A stretch of 64,000 nt of DNA. Origin: Sphingomonas sp. (GTDB lineage Bacteria; Pseudomonadota; Alphaproteobacteria; Sphingomonadales; Sphingomonadaceae). Shown here one piece after another: positions 10,338-19,063 of this stretch. Location of the stretch: contig NZ_JAQZBC010000015.1 in assembly GCF_029239295.1 (NCBI RefSeq), positions 17,371 to 81,370 of the forward strand, in the 5' to 3' direction. The position numbers and the translations under genes were made by a program. The notes under the pieces are model-generated. The model was not told the DNA's origin and searched no databases. It worked only from the letters and a program-made list of their open reading frames with translations. Position 1 is the stretch's first letter. The number at the start of each line of letters is the position of its first letter.

Positions 10338-11687
10338 TTACTTCAGCAGCACCAGTTCCTCGGCCATGGTGGGGTGAAGCGCGACAGTCTCGTCGAATTG
10401 AGCCTTGGTCAGGCCGGCCTTCACGCACACTGCCGCCGCCTGGATAATCTCCGGACAGTCAGGACCGATCATATGAATACCGACCACTCGATCGGTCTCC
10501 GCATCGCAAACCATCTTGTACAGCGAGCGCTCGTCGCGTCCGGCCAGCACATTCTTCATCGGCCGGAAATCGGACGAGTAGATCTTCACCGATCCCAGCT
10601 TCTGCCGCGCCTCGCTTTCAGTCATGCCGACGCCTGCGATCGGGGGATGGCTGAAACACGCGGCCGGAACGCAGTTGTAATCTACCTTCACCCCGCCCTT
10701 GCCGAACAGATTATCCGCAAACGACTGGCCTTCGCGAATGGCGACAGGGGTCAGCTGGATCCGGTTGGTAACGTCGCCGACCGCATAAATTGAGGGACAG
10801 GCGGTGCGATTATCATCGTCCACCGGCACGGCGCCCTTCTCATCGACGTCGATCCCGGCCGCGTCGAGCCCCAGCCCGTCGGTATTCGGCACGCGGCCCG
10901 TGGCGTACATGACGCAATCCACCACCGCCGGTTCGTGCCCGGTCATATGGACCTCGAGGCAGCCGTCCTCGCGCTTCTCGATCTTCTCGAACGTCGCGTC
11001 GAACCGGAACTCCAGCCCCTTCATCATGCTGATCTGCAGCAATCGGTCGCGGATCTGCAGGTCATAGCCGCGCAGGATGTCCTTGGTGCGGTTCATGATG
11101 ATCACGTGCGCGCCAAGCTGGTGAAAGATTCCCGCGAACTCATTGGCGATATAGCCAGCCCCCGCGATCAGCACGCGGCGCGGAATAGCATCGAGGTGAA
11201 ACACCTCGTTCGACGTGATGCCATGTTCACAACCAGGGAAGTGAGGAACATGCGGCCGCGCGCCAGTCGCGACCAGGATGTTCCTAGCTGTCTTCGTCGT
11301 GCCGTCCGCCAGGGTTAGCTCGTTCGGACCTGTGATGGTCGCGCGCTGATGGATGATCTCCGCGCCGTTCGACTCCAGCGTCGTGGTATAGGCCTGGTTG
11401 ATCCGGTCGACCTCGGCCAGAACATTTGCCTGCAGGCACTTCCAGTCGAATTCGCATTCGTTGGGCACGCGCCAGCCGAACCGCTGTGCGTCCTTCAGAT
11501 CCTCCGCAAAATGGGCACCGTACACCAGCAGCTTCTTGGGTACGCACCCGCGGATCACGCACGTCCCACCGACCCGATATTCCTCCGCCACGGCGACCCT
11601 TGCGCCATGCGCCGCCGCGACGCGGGAGGCTCGCGTGCCACCTGACCCGGCGCCGATCGTGAAAAGGTCATAGTCGAAATCGGGCAT
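10338..11687 (-). CDS. gor: Glutathione-disulfide reductase
   Basis: FAD enzyme that reduces glutathione disulfide with NADPH in the cytoplasm. 449 residues: FAD motif GAGSGG (12-17), redox-active disulfide GGTCVIRGCVPKK (Cys43/Cys48), NAD(P) motif GAGYIANE, a second FAD contact (YAVGDVTN), and the C-terminal dimer-interface HPTMAEE with the active-site His. The spacing C-x4-C and absence of a third Cys pair favour glutathione reductase over mercuric or lipoamide reductases. ATG at 11687 is chosen over TTG at 11690 because GGAG lies seven bases upstream. Likely its own transcription unit, after the pgi terminator. Confidence 0.92.
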   Translation of the reverse strand: MPDFDYDLFTIGAGSGGTRASRVAAAHGARVAVAEEYRVGGTCVIRGCVPKKLLVYGAHFAEDLKDAQRFGWRVPNECEFDWKCLQANVLAEVDRINQAYTTTLESNGAEIIHQRATITGPNELTLADGTTKTARNILVATGARPHVPHFPGCEHGITSNEVFHLDAIPRRVLIAGAGYIANEFAGIFHQLGAHVIIMNRTKDILRGYDLQIRDRLLQISMMKGLEFRFDATFEKIEKREDGCLEVHMTGHEPAVVDCVMYATGRVPNTDGLGLDAAGIDVDEKGAVPVDDDNRTACPSIYAVGDVTNRIQLTPVAIREGQSFADNLFGKGGVKVDYNCVPAACFSHPPIAGVGMTESEARQKLGSVKIYSSDFRPMKNVLAGRDERSLYKMVCDAETDRVVGIHMIGPDCPEIIQAAAVCVKAGLTKAQFDETVALHPTMAEELVLLK

Positions 11688-11748
11688 CAAAGGTCTCCGC
11701 TGGGCTCAGGCCCGAATATAGGTCCGCGCGAAAAGACAAAAGCACCCA

Positions 11749-11777
11749 TCGCGCTCCCGCCTTTGCGGAGAGCGCGA
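11749..11777 (-). terminator. Rho-independent terminator of pgi
   Basis: TCGCGCTC-CCGC / GCGG-A-GAGCGCGA form a long stem with a four-base loop, followed on the minus strand by a T-rich run (GCTTTTGTCTTTT). It separates pgi from gor. Confidence 0.8.
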
Positions 11778-11804
11778 CGATGCAGCGCCAATGGTTAGCG
11801 TCGG

Positions 11805-13298
11805 CTACGCTAGCCCGGCGCGCTTGATCAGGTCCGCGGTGGACGGATCAAAATCACCGCCACCCTTCGCCGCAGCCTTTGCCATTTCCTTGCCCAATTC
11901 GACGCCGAACTGATCGAAGGAATTGATCCCCAACAGCACGCCGTTCACGAATACGCGATGCTCGTAGAACGCGATCAACGCGCCCAGCGTACGTGCATCA
12001 AGTACATCGAGCAGCAGGGTGGAGGACGGACGGTCGCCGGGATAGGCGCGGGCGGGATCGTCAGGGTTCGGCCGTCCCTTCATCAGCGCTGCGCCCTGCG
12101 CAAAGGCGTTCAGCAACAACTGCCGGTGATGTTCCTCCGCCAGAGTATCGCCAGGCTCGGTGACTGCCAGGAACTCGACCGGCACCAAATGGGTGCCCTG
12201 GTGGAGCAACTGAAAAACGGCATGCTGCGCATCCGTCCCAACTCCGCCCCAAGTAATGGGCGCCGTAGGACGTCCTACCGGCGCGCCATCAACCGTCACG
12301 CCCTTCCCGTTCGACTCCATTTCCAGCTGCTGCAGATAGCTCGGCAGCAGGCGCAGCCGCTCGTCATAGGCAAACGGCGCGCGGGTTTCACACCCTCGAA
12401 CCTGCGTATAATACAGATCGGCAAAGGCTGCGATCACAGGCGCATTCTCATGCAGAGCGGCCAGTCGGAAATGGCGGTCCATTTCCGCCGCGCCTTCCAG
12501 CAGTTCCTCGAACTGATCCCAGCCCAGCTTGATCGCTGCGGGAAAACCGATCGACGACCACAGCGAATAACGGCCGCCCACTCCTTCCGAGAACGGCAGG
12601 ATACGGGTCTCGTCGACGCCCCACTCGACGGCCTTTTCTGGCGACGCGGTCAGCGCGATTACCCGGCCATACGGATCCTCGACGCCATGCTCCCCCATCC
12701 AGGCGATGGTGCTTTCGGCATTCATCATCGTCTCGGTTGTGGTGAACGTCTTGGACGCGACCACCAGCAGCGTCGCAGCCGGATCGAACCGTTCGAACAC
12801 ATCCTCCAGCGCCATGCCATCGACATTGGAGACGATGGCCACGTCGTAGCGCTCATTGTCCCGGCCCAGCGCGTCGACCAGCAAGTTCGGCCCCAGCGCC
12901 GAACCGCCGATCCCGACATGCAGCACGTGGCGGACCGGTCCGAACGCCTCCGCCTCGATGGCGTCGATCAGCATCCGCATACGGGCGTGATATTCGGCCG
13001 CGCGGGCCACGCTTCCGGGATTGCCCTCGCCGCGTTCGGCGGTGTGCTCCACCGGTCGGTCCTCGGTCACATTGACATGCGCGCCGCCGAACATCGCCTC
13101 GCGCTTGCCGGCGAGATCCTGCTGCCCCGCCAATGCCTCGAACGCTTTGATTGCTTCCCGGGTCAGATGCGTCTTGGACCAGTCAAAATGAATTCCGGCC
13201 ACGTCGAGCGATAAGGTGCCGAGCCGCTCGGGATCATCGGCGAACAACTGCTCGATCCTCATTTGGGGCAATGCTTCGATCGTGGACCAGTCGGCCAT
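11805..13298 (-). CDS. pgi: Glucose-6-phosphate isomerase
   Basis: Interconverts glucose 6-phosphate and fructose 6-phosphate. 497 residues, slightly shorter than the E. coli enzyme. Recognisable are the sugar-phosphate-binding SIS core (VLHVGIGGSALGP), VASKTFTTTETM, the PGI signature region with GVGGRYSLWSS, and the C-terminal NSFDQFGVELGK. In a cell relying on the Entner-Doudoroff route it mainly feeds fructose units into glucose 6-phosphate. It is monocistronic, with a terminator downstream and 158 bases to the divergent lepB. Confidence 0.97.
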   Translation of the reverse strand: MADWSTIEALPQMRIEQLFADDPERLGTLSLDVAGIHFDWSKTHLTREAIKAFEALAGQQDLAGKREAMFGGAHVNVTEDRPVEHTAERGEGNPGSVARAAEYHARMRMLIDAIEAEAFGPVRHVLHVGIGGSALGPNLLVDALGRDNERYDVAIVSNVDGMALEDVFERFDPAATLLVVASKTFTTTETMMNAESTIAWMGEHGVEDPYGRVIALTASPEKAVEWGVDETRILPFSEGVGGRYSLWSSIGFPAAIKLGWDQFEELLEGAAEMDRHFRLAALHENAPVIAAFADLYYTQVRGCETRAPFAYDERLRLLPSYLQQLEMESNGKGVTVDGAPVGRPTAPITWGGVGTDAQHAVFQLLHQGTHLVPVEFLAVTEPGDTLAEEHHRQLLLNAFAQGAALMKGRPNPDDPARAYPGDRPSSTLLLDVLDARTLGALIAFYEHRVFVNGVLLGINSFDQFGVELGKEMAKAAAKGGGDFDPSTADLIKRAGLA

Positions 13299-13456
13299 GC
13301 TGCTATCTCCGTTCGGCGAGACCTCGACGTGGCCCCGCGATGTCGTTCGGCGTTAAGAACGAAAAAGCCGGCGCACGGCAAGTTCAGCGCGAACGGAGCC
13401 GGTCACAGATCGTTCCGCCGCTTGACGTCCAGCCTGTGTTCGGCAACGCGCGATCC

Positions 13457-14305
13457 ATGGCCGATCCCAAACCCGCCAAAGGCGTGTCGCCCGCGAAAAA
13501 GTCCGAGATGTCGGAGACGATCCGCTTCCTGCTGAAGCTTACTCTCGTCGTCTGGATCTTTCGCAGCTTCGTCCTTGCGCCATTCTCCATTCCGTCCGAA
13601 TCGATGCTGCCGCGCCTGTTGATCGGCGATTATCTGTTCGTGTCGAAGTGGAATTACGGATATTCGCGTTGGTCGATGCCGTTCGGTTTCCCGCCGGTGC
13701 CGGGCCGGCTGTTCCCCCGCACGCCCGAACGCGGTGACGTCGTGGTCTTCCGCTCCAAGGGCGCAGACGATCATGACGTCATCAAGCGGGTCATCGGCCT
13801 GCCGGGCGACACGGTGCAGATGCGCCGCGGCCAGCTGGTCCTGAACGGCCGCGCCATTCCGAAGCAGCGGGTCGCAGATTTCGTGCTGCCGCTTTCGCCG
13901 AACTTCACCACCCGCGAGTGTGAAACCGATTTCGTCAGAAACGACGTGCAAGGCGCCACCTGCCGCATCCCGCGCTTCCGCGAAACGCTGCCGGGAGGGC
14001 GCAGCTACTATGTGCTCGACCAGCATTACATCCCGGATGCTGACGATACCGGCGTCTATACCGTACCCGCAGGACACGTCTTCCTGATGGGCGACAACCG
14101 CGACGACTCGGCGGACAGCCGCTTTCCCTCGGCCGACGAAGCGCTGCCGGGCCAGGTGCAGGGTATGGGGTTCATCCCGATGGAACGCGTCGAGGGCAAG
14201 GCGCTGGTGATCTTCTGGTCCACGGATGGCTCGGCCAACTGGCTGCTGCCATGGACGTGGTTCACCGCCGCGCGCTGGGATCGCCTGGGGGGCGGCTTTG
14301 AGTGA
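13457..14305 (+). CDS. lepB: Signal peptidase I
   Basis: Membrane serine-lysine protease that removes signal peptides on the periplasmic side. 282 residues with one N-terminal membrane segment (about 22-42), catalytic Ser49 in PSESMLP and Lys110 in DVIKRVIGLPGD, then the family box GDNRDDSADSR. The upstream open frame is longer, but ATG at 13457 gives the normal N-terminus. Its end overlaps rnc by 8 bases, and era follows: the conserved lepB-rnc-era order. Confidence 0.96.
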   Translation: MADPKPAKGVSPAKKSEMSETIRFLLKLTLVVWIFRSFVLAPFSIPSESMLPRLLIGDYLFVSKWNYGYSRWSMPFGFPPVPGRLFPRTPERGDVVVFRSKGADDHDVIKRVIGLPGDTVQMRRGQLVLNGRAIPKQRVADFVLPLSPNFTTRECETDFVRNDVQGATCRIPRFRETLPGGRSYYVLDQHYIPDADDTGVYTVPAGHVFLMGDNRDDSADSRFPSADEALPGQVQGMGFIPMERVEGKALVIFWSTDGSANWLLPWTWFTAARWDRLGGGFE

Positions 14306-14987
14306 TCTCGTTCGATGGATCACCGAAACGTTCGGTGAGGCTCCGCGGGATCTGAAGCTCTGGGAGCGCGCGCTGACCCATGCCAGCCGCGCCGATGTTC
14401 ACTACGAACGCCTTGAGTTCCTCGGCGATCGTGTGCTCGGCCTGGCCATGGCCGAATGGCTGTTCGAAGAGTTCCCGGATGAACCTGAAGGCGCCCTGTC
14501 GAAGCGGCTCAATGCGTTGGTCTCCGGCGCAGTCTGCGCCGATATCGCGCGCGAGATCGGGGTGCAGGCGCATCTGCGTTTGGGCAAGCAGGCGCGTGAC
14601 GACGGCGCCAGTGACAGTGACAATATTCTGGGCGACGTCATGGAGGCGCTTCTGGGCACGCTGTTCCGCGAGCGCGGACTTGACCCCGCGCGCGCCGTCG
14701 TCCGCCAACGTTGGTCGACGCGGCTTCATGCTGAGGCGGTGGCGCCACAACATCCCAAATCGGCGTTGCAGGAATGGGCTGCAGCCAACAATCGCAAGCC
14801 GCCGGTGTACGAGGTCGTCGATCGGTCCGGCCCAGGCCACGCGCCCCGCTTCACGATCAAGGTCTCGATTCCCAAGCTCGCTGACGCGGTGGCGGATGGC
14901 GGAAGCAAGCAGGAGGCCGAGACGGATGCTGCGCGCAGTCTGCTGAAAGAGCTGACGGCAGCAGCGCCCAAGCGCAAGAAGGGATGA
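14298..14987 (+). CDS. rnc: Ribonuclease III
   Basis: Cuts double-stranded RNA in rRNA and mRNA maturation. 229 residues: an endonuclease domain with signature YERLEFLGDR (36-45) and the second acidic cluster (GDVMEALLG), then a C-terminal double-stranded RNA-binding domain. The best start is TTG at 14298, inside the last codons of lepB and just after a G-rich stretch; no ATG or GTG fits the family N-terminus. Translational coupling to lepB is therefore likely. Confidence 0.95.
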   Translation: MSDLVRWITETFGEAPRDLKLWERALTHASRADVHYERLEFLGDRVLGLAMAEWLFEEFPDEPEGALSKRLNALVSGAVCADIAREIGVQAHLRLGKQARDDGASDSDNILGDVMEALLGTLFRERGLDPARAVVRQRWSTRLHAEAVAPQHPKSALQEWAAANNRKPPVYEVVDRSGPGHAPRFTIKVSIPKLADAVADGGSKQEAETDAARSLLKELTAAAPKRKKG

Positions 14988-15094
14988 TGGTACCGCGCTG
15001 AGCGGAGGCATTGGCCTTTCCGCCTCAGCCAGCGACAGCCTCGACGGTGCGGGCTCCGGCCGGTATGGCGGCGGCGACAATGCAAGGAAATACC

Positions 15095-15985
15095 ATGACC
15101 CGTTGCGGCCTCGTTGCCGTGCTCGGCGCCCCGAACGCCGGCAAGTCCACCCTCGTCAACGCGCTTGTCGGGCAGAAGGTCGCGATCGTCAGCCCCAAGG
15201 CGCAGACGACCCGCACCCGCTTGCTGGGCGTCGCAATGGAGGGCGAAACCCAGCTCCTGCTGGTCGACACACCGGGCATCTTCGATCCGAAGCGCCGGTT
15301 CGATCGCGCGATGGTTGCTGCTGCCTGGGGCGGCGCCGAGGGCGCTGACGTACTGGCGCTGGTGGTCGATGCGAAGGGTGGCCTTGGACCCAAGGTTACC
15401 GATGTCGCGGAGCGCATCCGCGACCGGCCTGAACCCAAGTTCCTGATCCTCAACAAGGTCGATCTGGCTGACAAGCCAAAGCTGCTCGTCCACGCGGAAA
15501 AGCTGAACGAGCTAGTCCCCTTCGCGCAAACCTTCTTCATCAGCGCGGCGACGGGCGACGGCTTGCCCGAACTCAAGCGCACGCTTGCGGCCGCCATGCC
15601 GAAAGGCCCTTGGCATTTCCCCGAGGATCAGGTGTCGGATGCAAGCGAGCGCACGCTCGCCGCCGAGGTCACGCGCGAGCAACTGTATCTGCAGCTTCAC
15701 GCCGAACTCCCCTACGCCGCCACCGTGGAAACGGAGAAGTTCACAGATCGCCCGGACGGCGCGGCCGAAATTCACCAGCAGATACTCGTGGAACGGCCGA
15801 CCCAGCGCGCGATAGTGCTGGGTAAGGGCGGTGCGCGCATCAAGGAGATCGGCGCCAGGGCCAGGGCAGAGCTTGCCGTCCTGCTCGACCGTCCGGTTCA
15901 CCTCTACCTTCATGTGAAGGTGAAGCCGGGTTGGGACGAGGATCGCGGCGTCTATCGAGACATCGGGCTAGATTGGGTCGATTGA
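15095..15985 (+). CDS. era: GTPase Era
   Basis: GTPase that binds 16S rRNA and assists 30S assembly. 296 residues: G1 GAPNAGKST (11-19), G3 DTPGI, G4 NKVD, G5 SAATG, then a C-terminal KH domain with GKGGARIKEIG. ATG at 15095 has AAGGAA upstream; longer in-frame starts are possible but lack support. The 3' end overlaps the convergent sirtuin gene by 34 bases. Confidence 0.97.
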   Translation: MTRCGLVAVLGAPNAGKSTLVNALVGQKVAIVSPKAQTTRTRLLGVAMEGETQLLLVDTPGIFDPKRRFDRAMVAAAWGGAEGADVLALVVDAKGGLGPKVTDVAERIRDRPEPKFLILNKVDLADKPKLLVHAEKLNELVPFAQTFFISAATGDGLPELKRTLAAAMPKGPWHFPEDQVSDASERTLAAEVTREQLYLQLHAELPYAATVETEKFTDRPDGAAEIHQQILVERPTQRAIVLGKGGARIKEIGARARAELAVLLDRPVHLYLHVKVKPGWDEDRGVYRDIGLDWVD

Positions 15986-16683
15986 TCGGCGAGCAGCGCA
16001 TCGATCCAGGCCGGCACCAGCGTGCTGGCCGCGCCTAGCCTGCTCTCATCGAACCATCCGCTGCCTGCGGATGGCTCCAGGTTCAGCTCCAGCGTTCGCG
16101 CGCCGTGATGCCTCGCCAGTTGGACAAAGCCCGCAGCCGGATAGACCGCCCCGGACGTGCCGATCGACACGAACATATCGCACGTCGCGATCGCCGCCTC
16201 GATCTGATCCATCGCGTAAGGCATTTCGCCAAAGAACACGATGTCCGGCCGCAGGTCACCCGCTCCACACGCGGTGCAGCGCAACCCCGGTGGCAAGGCA
16301 CCGCGCCACGGACGCCGCTCCCCACATGCGGGGCATAATGCCGAGTTCAGTTCACCATGCATGTGCAGCAGGCGCCGCGCACCAGCACGTTCATGCAGGT
16401 CGTCGACGTTCTGGGTCACGATCAACAGGTCACCGCTCCAATGCGCATCCAGCCGGGCGAGAGCCGCGTGCGCGGCATTGGGCGCCACATTCTCCAATGC
16501 CGCTCGGCGCAAATCGTAGAAGCGATGCACAAGCGCCGGATCCGCAGCGAGCGCTTCGGGTGTGCAAACATCCTCGACACGGTATCCCTCCCACAGGCCG
16601 CCGGGGCCGCGGAACGTGGCAAGTCCGCTTTCCGCGGAAATGCCCGCACCGGTAAGTATCAGGATGCTTTTGGTTTCGTTCAT
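15952..16683 (-). CDS. cobB: NAD-dependent protein deacylase (sirtuin, CobB type)
   Basis: Removes acyl groups from lysines using NAD+. 243 residues from ATG 16683 (ATG 16695 is an alternative). TGAGISAESG binds NAD, TQNVD is at 90-94, the catalytic His109 is in HMHGEL, and the zinc site is Cys117/120/136/139. Tyr56 and Arg59 (FYDLRR) match the Tyr-x-x-Arg pair that gives class III sirtuins such as E. coli CobB desuccinylase and demalonylase activity. Convergent with era and divergent from dapB. Confidence 0.93.
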   Translation of the reverse strand: MNETKSILILTGAGISAESGLATFRGPGGLWEGYRVEDVCTPEALAADPALVHRFYDLRRAALENVAPNAAHAALARLDAHWSGDLLIVTQNVDDLHERAGARRLLHMHGELNSALCPACGERRPWRGALPPGLRCTACGAGDLRPDIVFFGEMPYAMDQIEAAIATCDMFVSIGTSGAVYPAAGFVQLARHHGARTLELNLEPSAGSGWFDESRLGAASTLVPAWIDALLADQSTQSSPMSR

Positions 16684-16796
16684 CCAAAACAGCATAGGCG
16701 TTCGGTCCTCGACACGCGACTGCAACTGCGGCGTCCTACTCGACGCATCAGATAAGCAACGATAACGGGAACCCGAATGAACACCGAAGGACGCGC

Positions 16797-17525
16797 ATGA
16801 CCGCGATCGGCATCTATGGAAGCGAAGGCCGCATGGGGCGTGTTATCGCCACCATCGCGGAAGATGAAGGCGCACGCGTCGCTGGCGGCGTCGATGCCGG
16901 GGGCGATCCTGTTGCGCTCGCCCATGCCTCCGACGTGCTGGTCGATTTCTCCACCCCCGCCGCGCTGGAGGCGCATCTGGCGGCAGCGGTTGCCGCCCGC
17001 ACGCCGATCCTGGTTGGCACCACGGGTCTGACGCCAGCGCATCACGCGATGATCGATCGCGCCGCGGAAACGATTGCCGTGCTTCAGACCGGCAATACCT
17101 CGCTCGGTGTTACCCTGCTCGGTATCCTGGTGCGGGAAGCTGCCCAGCGCCTCGGCACGGAGTGGGACGTCGAAATTGTCGAGATGCACCACCGGCACAA
17201 GGTGGATGCGCCGTCAGGTACCGCGGTTCTGCTCGGCGAAGCCGCGGCGGAAGGCCGGAACACGACGCTCAATGAAGAACGCGTCGATGGACGCGCCGGC
17301 CTGGTTGGTGCCCGAACGGAAGGCACGATCGGCTTCTCTTCTCTTCGCGGCGGAACGGTCGTGGGCGATCACCTCGTCGTGTTCGCCGGCGAAGGCGAGC
17401 GCATCGAACTTGGTCATCGCGGCGAGGATCGATCGATCTTCGCACGGGGCGCCGTGAAGGCAGCGCTTTGGCTCGCTGACCGGCCGGCCGGCCGTTACGG
17501 CATGGCTGAAGTGTTGGGGCTGTGA
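16797..17525 (+). CDS. dapB: 4-hydroxy-tetrahydrodipicolinate reductase
   Basis: Second committed step of lysine/diaminopimelate synthesis. 242 residues, a little shorter than usual. N-terminal Rossmann motif GSEGRMG (8-14), GTTGL, and the signature EMHHRHKVDAPSGT (129-142) with the catalytic His and Lys. ATG has GAAGGA nine bases upstream. nth follows after 10 bases and is probably cotranscribed. Confidence 0.97.
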   Translation: MTAIGIYGSEGRMGRVIATIAEDEGARVAGGVDAGGDPVALAHASDVLVDFSTPAALEAHLAAAVAARTPILVGTTGLTPAHHAMIDRAAETIAVLQTGNTSLGVTLLGILVREAAQRLGTEWDVEIVEMHHRHKVDAPSGTAVLLGEAAAEGRNTTLNEERVDGRAGLVGARTEGTIGFSSLRGGTVVGDHLVVFAGEGERIELGHRGEDRSIFARGAVKAALWLADRPAGRYGMAEVLGL

Positions 17526-17535
17526 TCACGGCACC

Positions 17536-18213
17536 ATGAAGCGCGCCGAGGTTTTCGAGTTCTTCCGGCGCCTGGCGGAGGCCAATCCGCACCCCGAAAC
17601 GGAACTGGAATCGGGCAACACCTACCAGCTCTTAGTGGCTGTGGTGCTGTCCGCACAGGCGACCGATGCGGGGGTCAACAAGGCAACGCGTCGGCTGTTC
17701 GCAGAGGTAAAGACTCCGGAACAAATGCTCGCTCTTGGCGAAGAGGGCCTGCGGCAGCACATCAAGACGATCGGGCTGTTCAACGCCAAGGCGAAGAACG
17801 TGATCGCCCTGAGCCAGACTTTGGTGGACCAGCATGGCGGAGAGGTGCCGGCGGAACGGGACGCCCTCGAACAATTGGCTGGCGTCGGGCGGAAGACCGC
17901 AAACGTGGTGATGAACGTTGCGTTTGGCGCCGAGACCTTCGCTGTCGACACTCACATCTTCCGGGTCGGCAACCGAACCGGGCTCGCGAAGGGCAAGACG
18001 CCGCTCGCGGTCGAACTAAAGCTGGATAAGGCCGTGCCTCAGCCGTTCCGGCTCCACGCGCACCATTGGCTGATCCTCCATGGCCGCTACATCTGCAAGG
18101 CGCGTAAACCCGAATGCTGGCGCTGCCCGGTGGAAGATCTCTGCGCGTTTCGCCCTAAGACGCCGCCGCCTGCCACAAAGACGGCTAAACCCTCCATCCG
18201 CGCCGCTGGCTAG
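17536..18213 (+). CDS. nth: Endonuclease III
   Basis: Base-excision repair glycosylase/AP lyase for oxidised pyrimidines. 225 residues: LSAQATD near the N-terminus, helix-hairpin-helix with catalytic Lys120 (GVGRKTANV), catalytic Asp138 (VDTHIFR), and a C-terminal [4Fe-4S] cluster with Cys187-x6-Cys194-x2-Cys197-x5-Cys203. Lies 10 bases after dapB and ends two bases before the convergent SDR gene. Confidence 0.96.
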   Translation: MKRAEVFEFFRRLAEANPHPETELESGNTYQLLVAVVLSAQATDAGVNKATRRLFAEVKTPEQMLALGEEGLRQHIKTIGLFNAKAKNVIALSQTLVDQHGGEVPAERDALEQLAGVGRKTANVVMNVAFGAETFAVDTHIFRVGNRTGLAKGKTPLAVELKLDKAVPQPFRLHAHHWLILHGRYICKARKPECWRCPVEDLCAFRPKTPPPATKTAKPSIRAAG

Positions 18214-18214
18214 A

Positions 18215-18979
18215 TCAAGACGCGAAGGCGGCCTTCAGACGTTTGCGCAGGCGCCCAGGCATGAAACGGCGCGCAAAGCTGGCCTGTCGGCCTGCCTTGC
18301 CAACGATATACTCACGATCACGGCCATGAGCGGCCTGCCAGACCATCTCCGCGGCCTCATCCACCGTATAGACCGGGGAATTGCCGATCGAGTCACGGAT
18401 GGTCCTGTTGCTACCCACCGATCCCGCATCGAGGATAGGGGTTTCGACGAAAAAGGGCATGACACAGGTCACATCGATGCCATGGCGCGTCCACTCCGCG
18501 TCTAGTGCCTCGGTCAGTCCGCGAACCGCGTGTTTGGTCGCGGAGTATACGGCAAGCCCCGGCGACCCGACGATCCCAGCCACTGAGGCGACGTTGACGA
18601 GGCGACTGCCGGGCGTTGCCTTCAGGTGTGGAAGCGCGGAATAGGCTCCGTTCACTACACCCTTGACGTTGATGTCGATCTGCAGGTCGCTCTCGTCCGG
18701 CGTCACTTCCTCAAACATGCCGTACCGCGCGATACCGGCGTTGTTCAGGAGGACGTCGAGCCTGCCCGTGCGGCCGACGAACGCCTCAAGCGCGCTTTGC
18801 CACTGAACGCGATCGCGCACATCCAGGGGAAAGCTCATGATGTTCAGTTCCTCTGCCGCGCGGCGTCGGCCTTTCTCGTCGATATCGCCGATCCCGACGA
18901 TCCATCCTTCGCGGGAGAAGCGCTTGGCCGCAGCCAGCCCGATCCCGGAAGCCCCGCCCGTGATAAAAATCGAACGCAT
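18215..18979 (-). CDS. SDR family oxidoreductase
   Basis: 254 residues from ATG 18979, where GGGAGGGAC provides a strong ribosome-binding site; a longer in-frame start lacks one. TGGASGIG (7-14), NNAG, VNVASVAG and YSATK mark a classical SDR. The C-terminus has a basic tail (GRQASFARRF...RLRKRLK) seen in a subgroup found beside acyl-CoA genes. It is followed upstream by the acyl-CoA dehydrogenase pair on the same strand, 84 bases away, and probably belongs to that catabolic unit. Substrate unknown. Confidence 0.82.
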   Translation of the reverse strand: MRSIFITGGASGIGLAAAKRFSREGWIVGIGDIDEKGRRRAAEELNIMSFPLDVRDRVQWQSALEAFVGRTGRLDVLLNNAGIARYGMFEEVTPDESDLQIDINVKGVVNGAYSALPHLKATPGSRLVNVASVAGIVGSPGLAVYSATKHAVRGLTEALDAEWTRHGIDVTCVMPFFVETPILDAGSVGSNRTIRDSIGNSPVYTVDEAAEMVWQAAHGRDREYIVGKAGRQASFARRFMPGRLRKRLKAAFAS

Positions 18980-19063
18980 ACAGTCCCTCCCCCGCTTCTC
19001 GTGCCCGTCCGCTTTCGTGCCAGCCATCGAGTTCACATCGCCAACTGCCTAAGGCGCCGGCGC

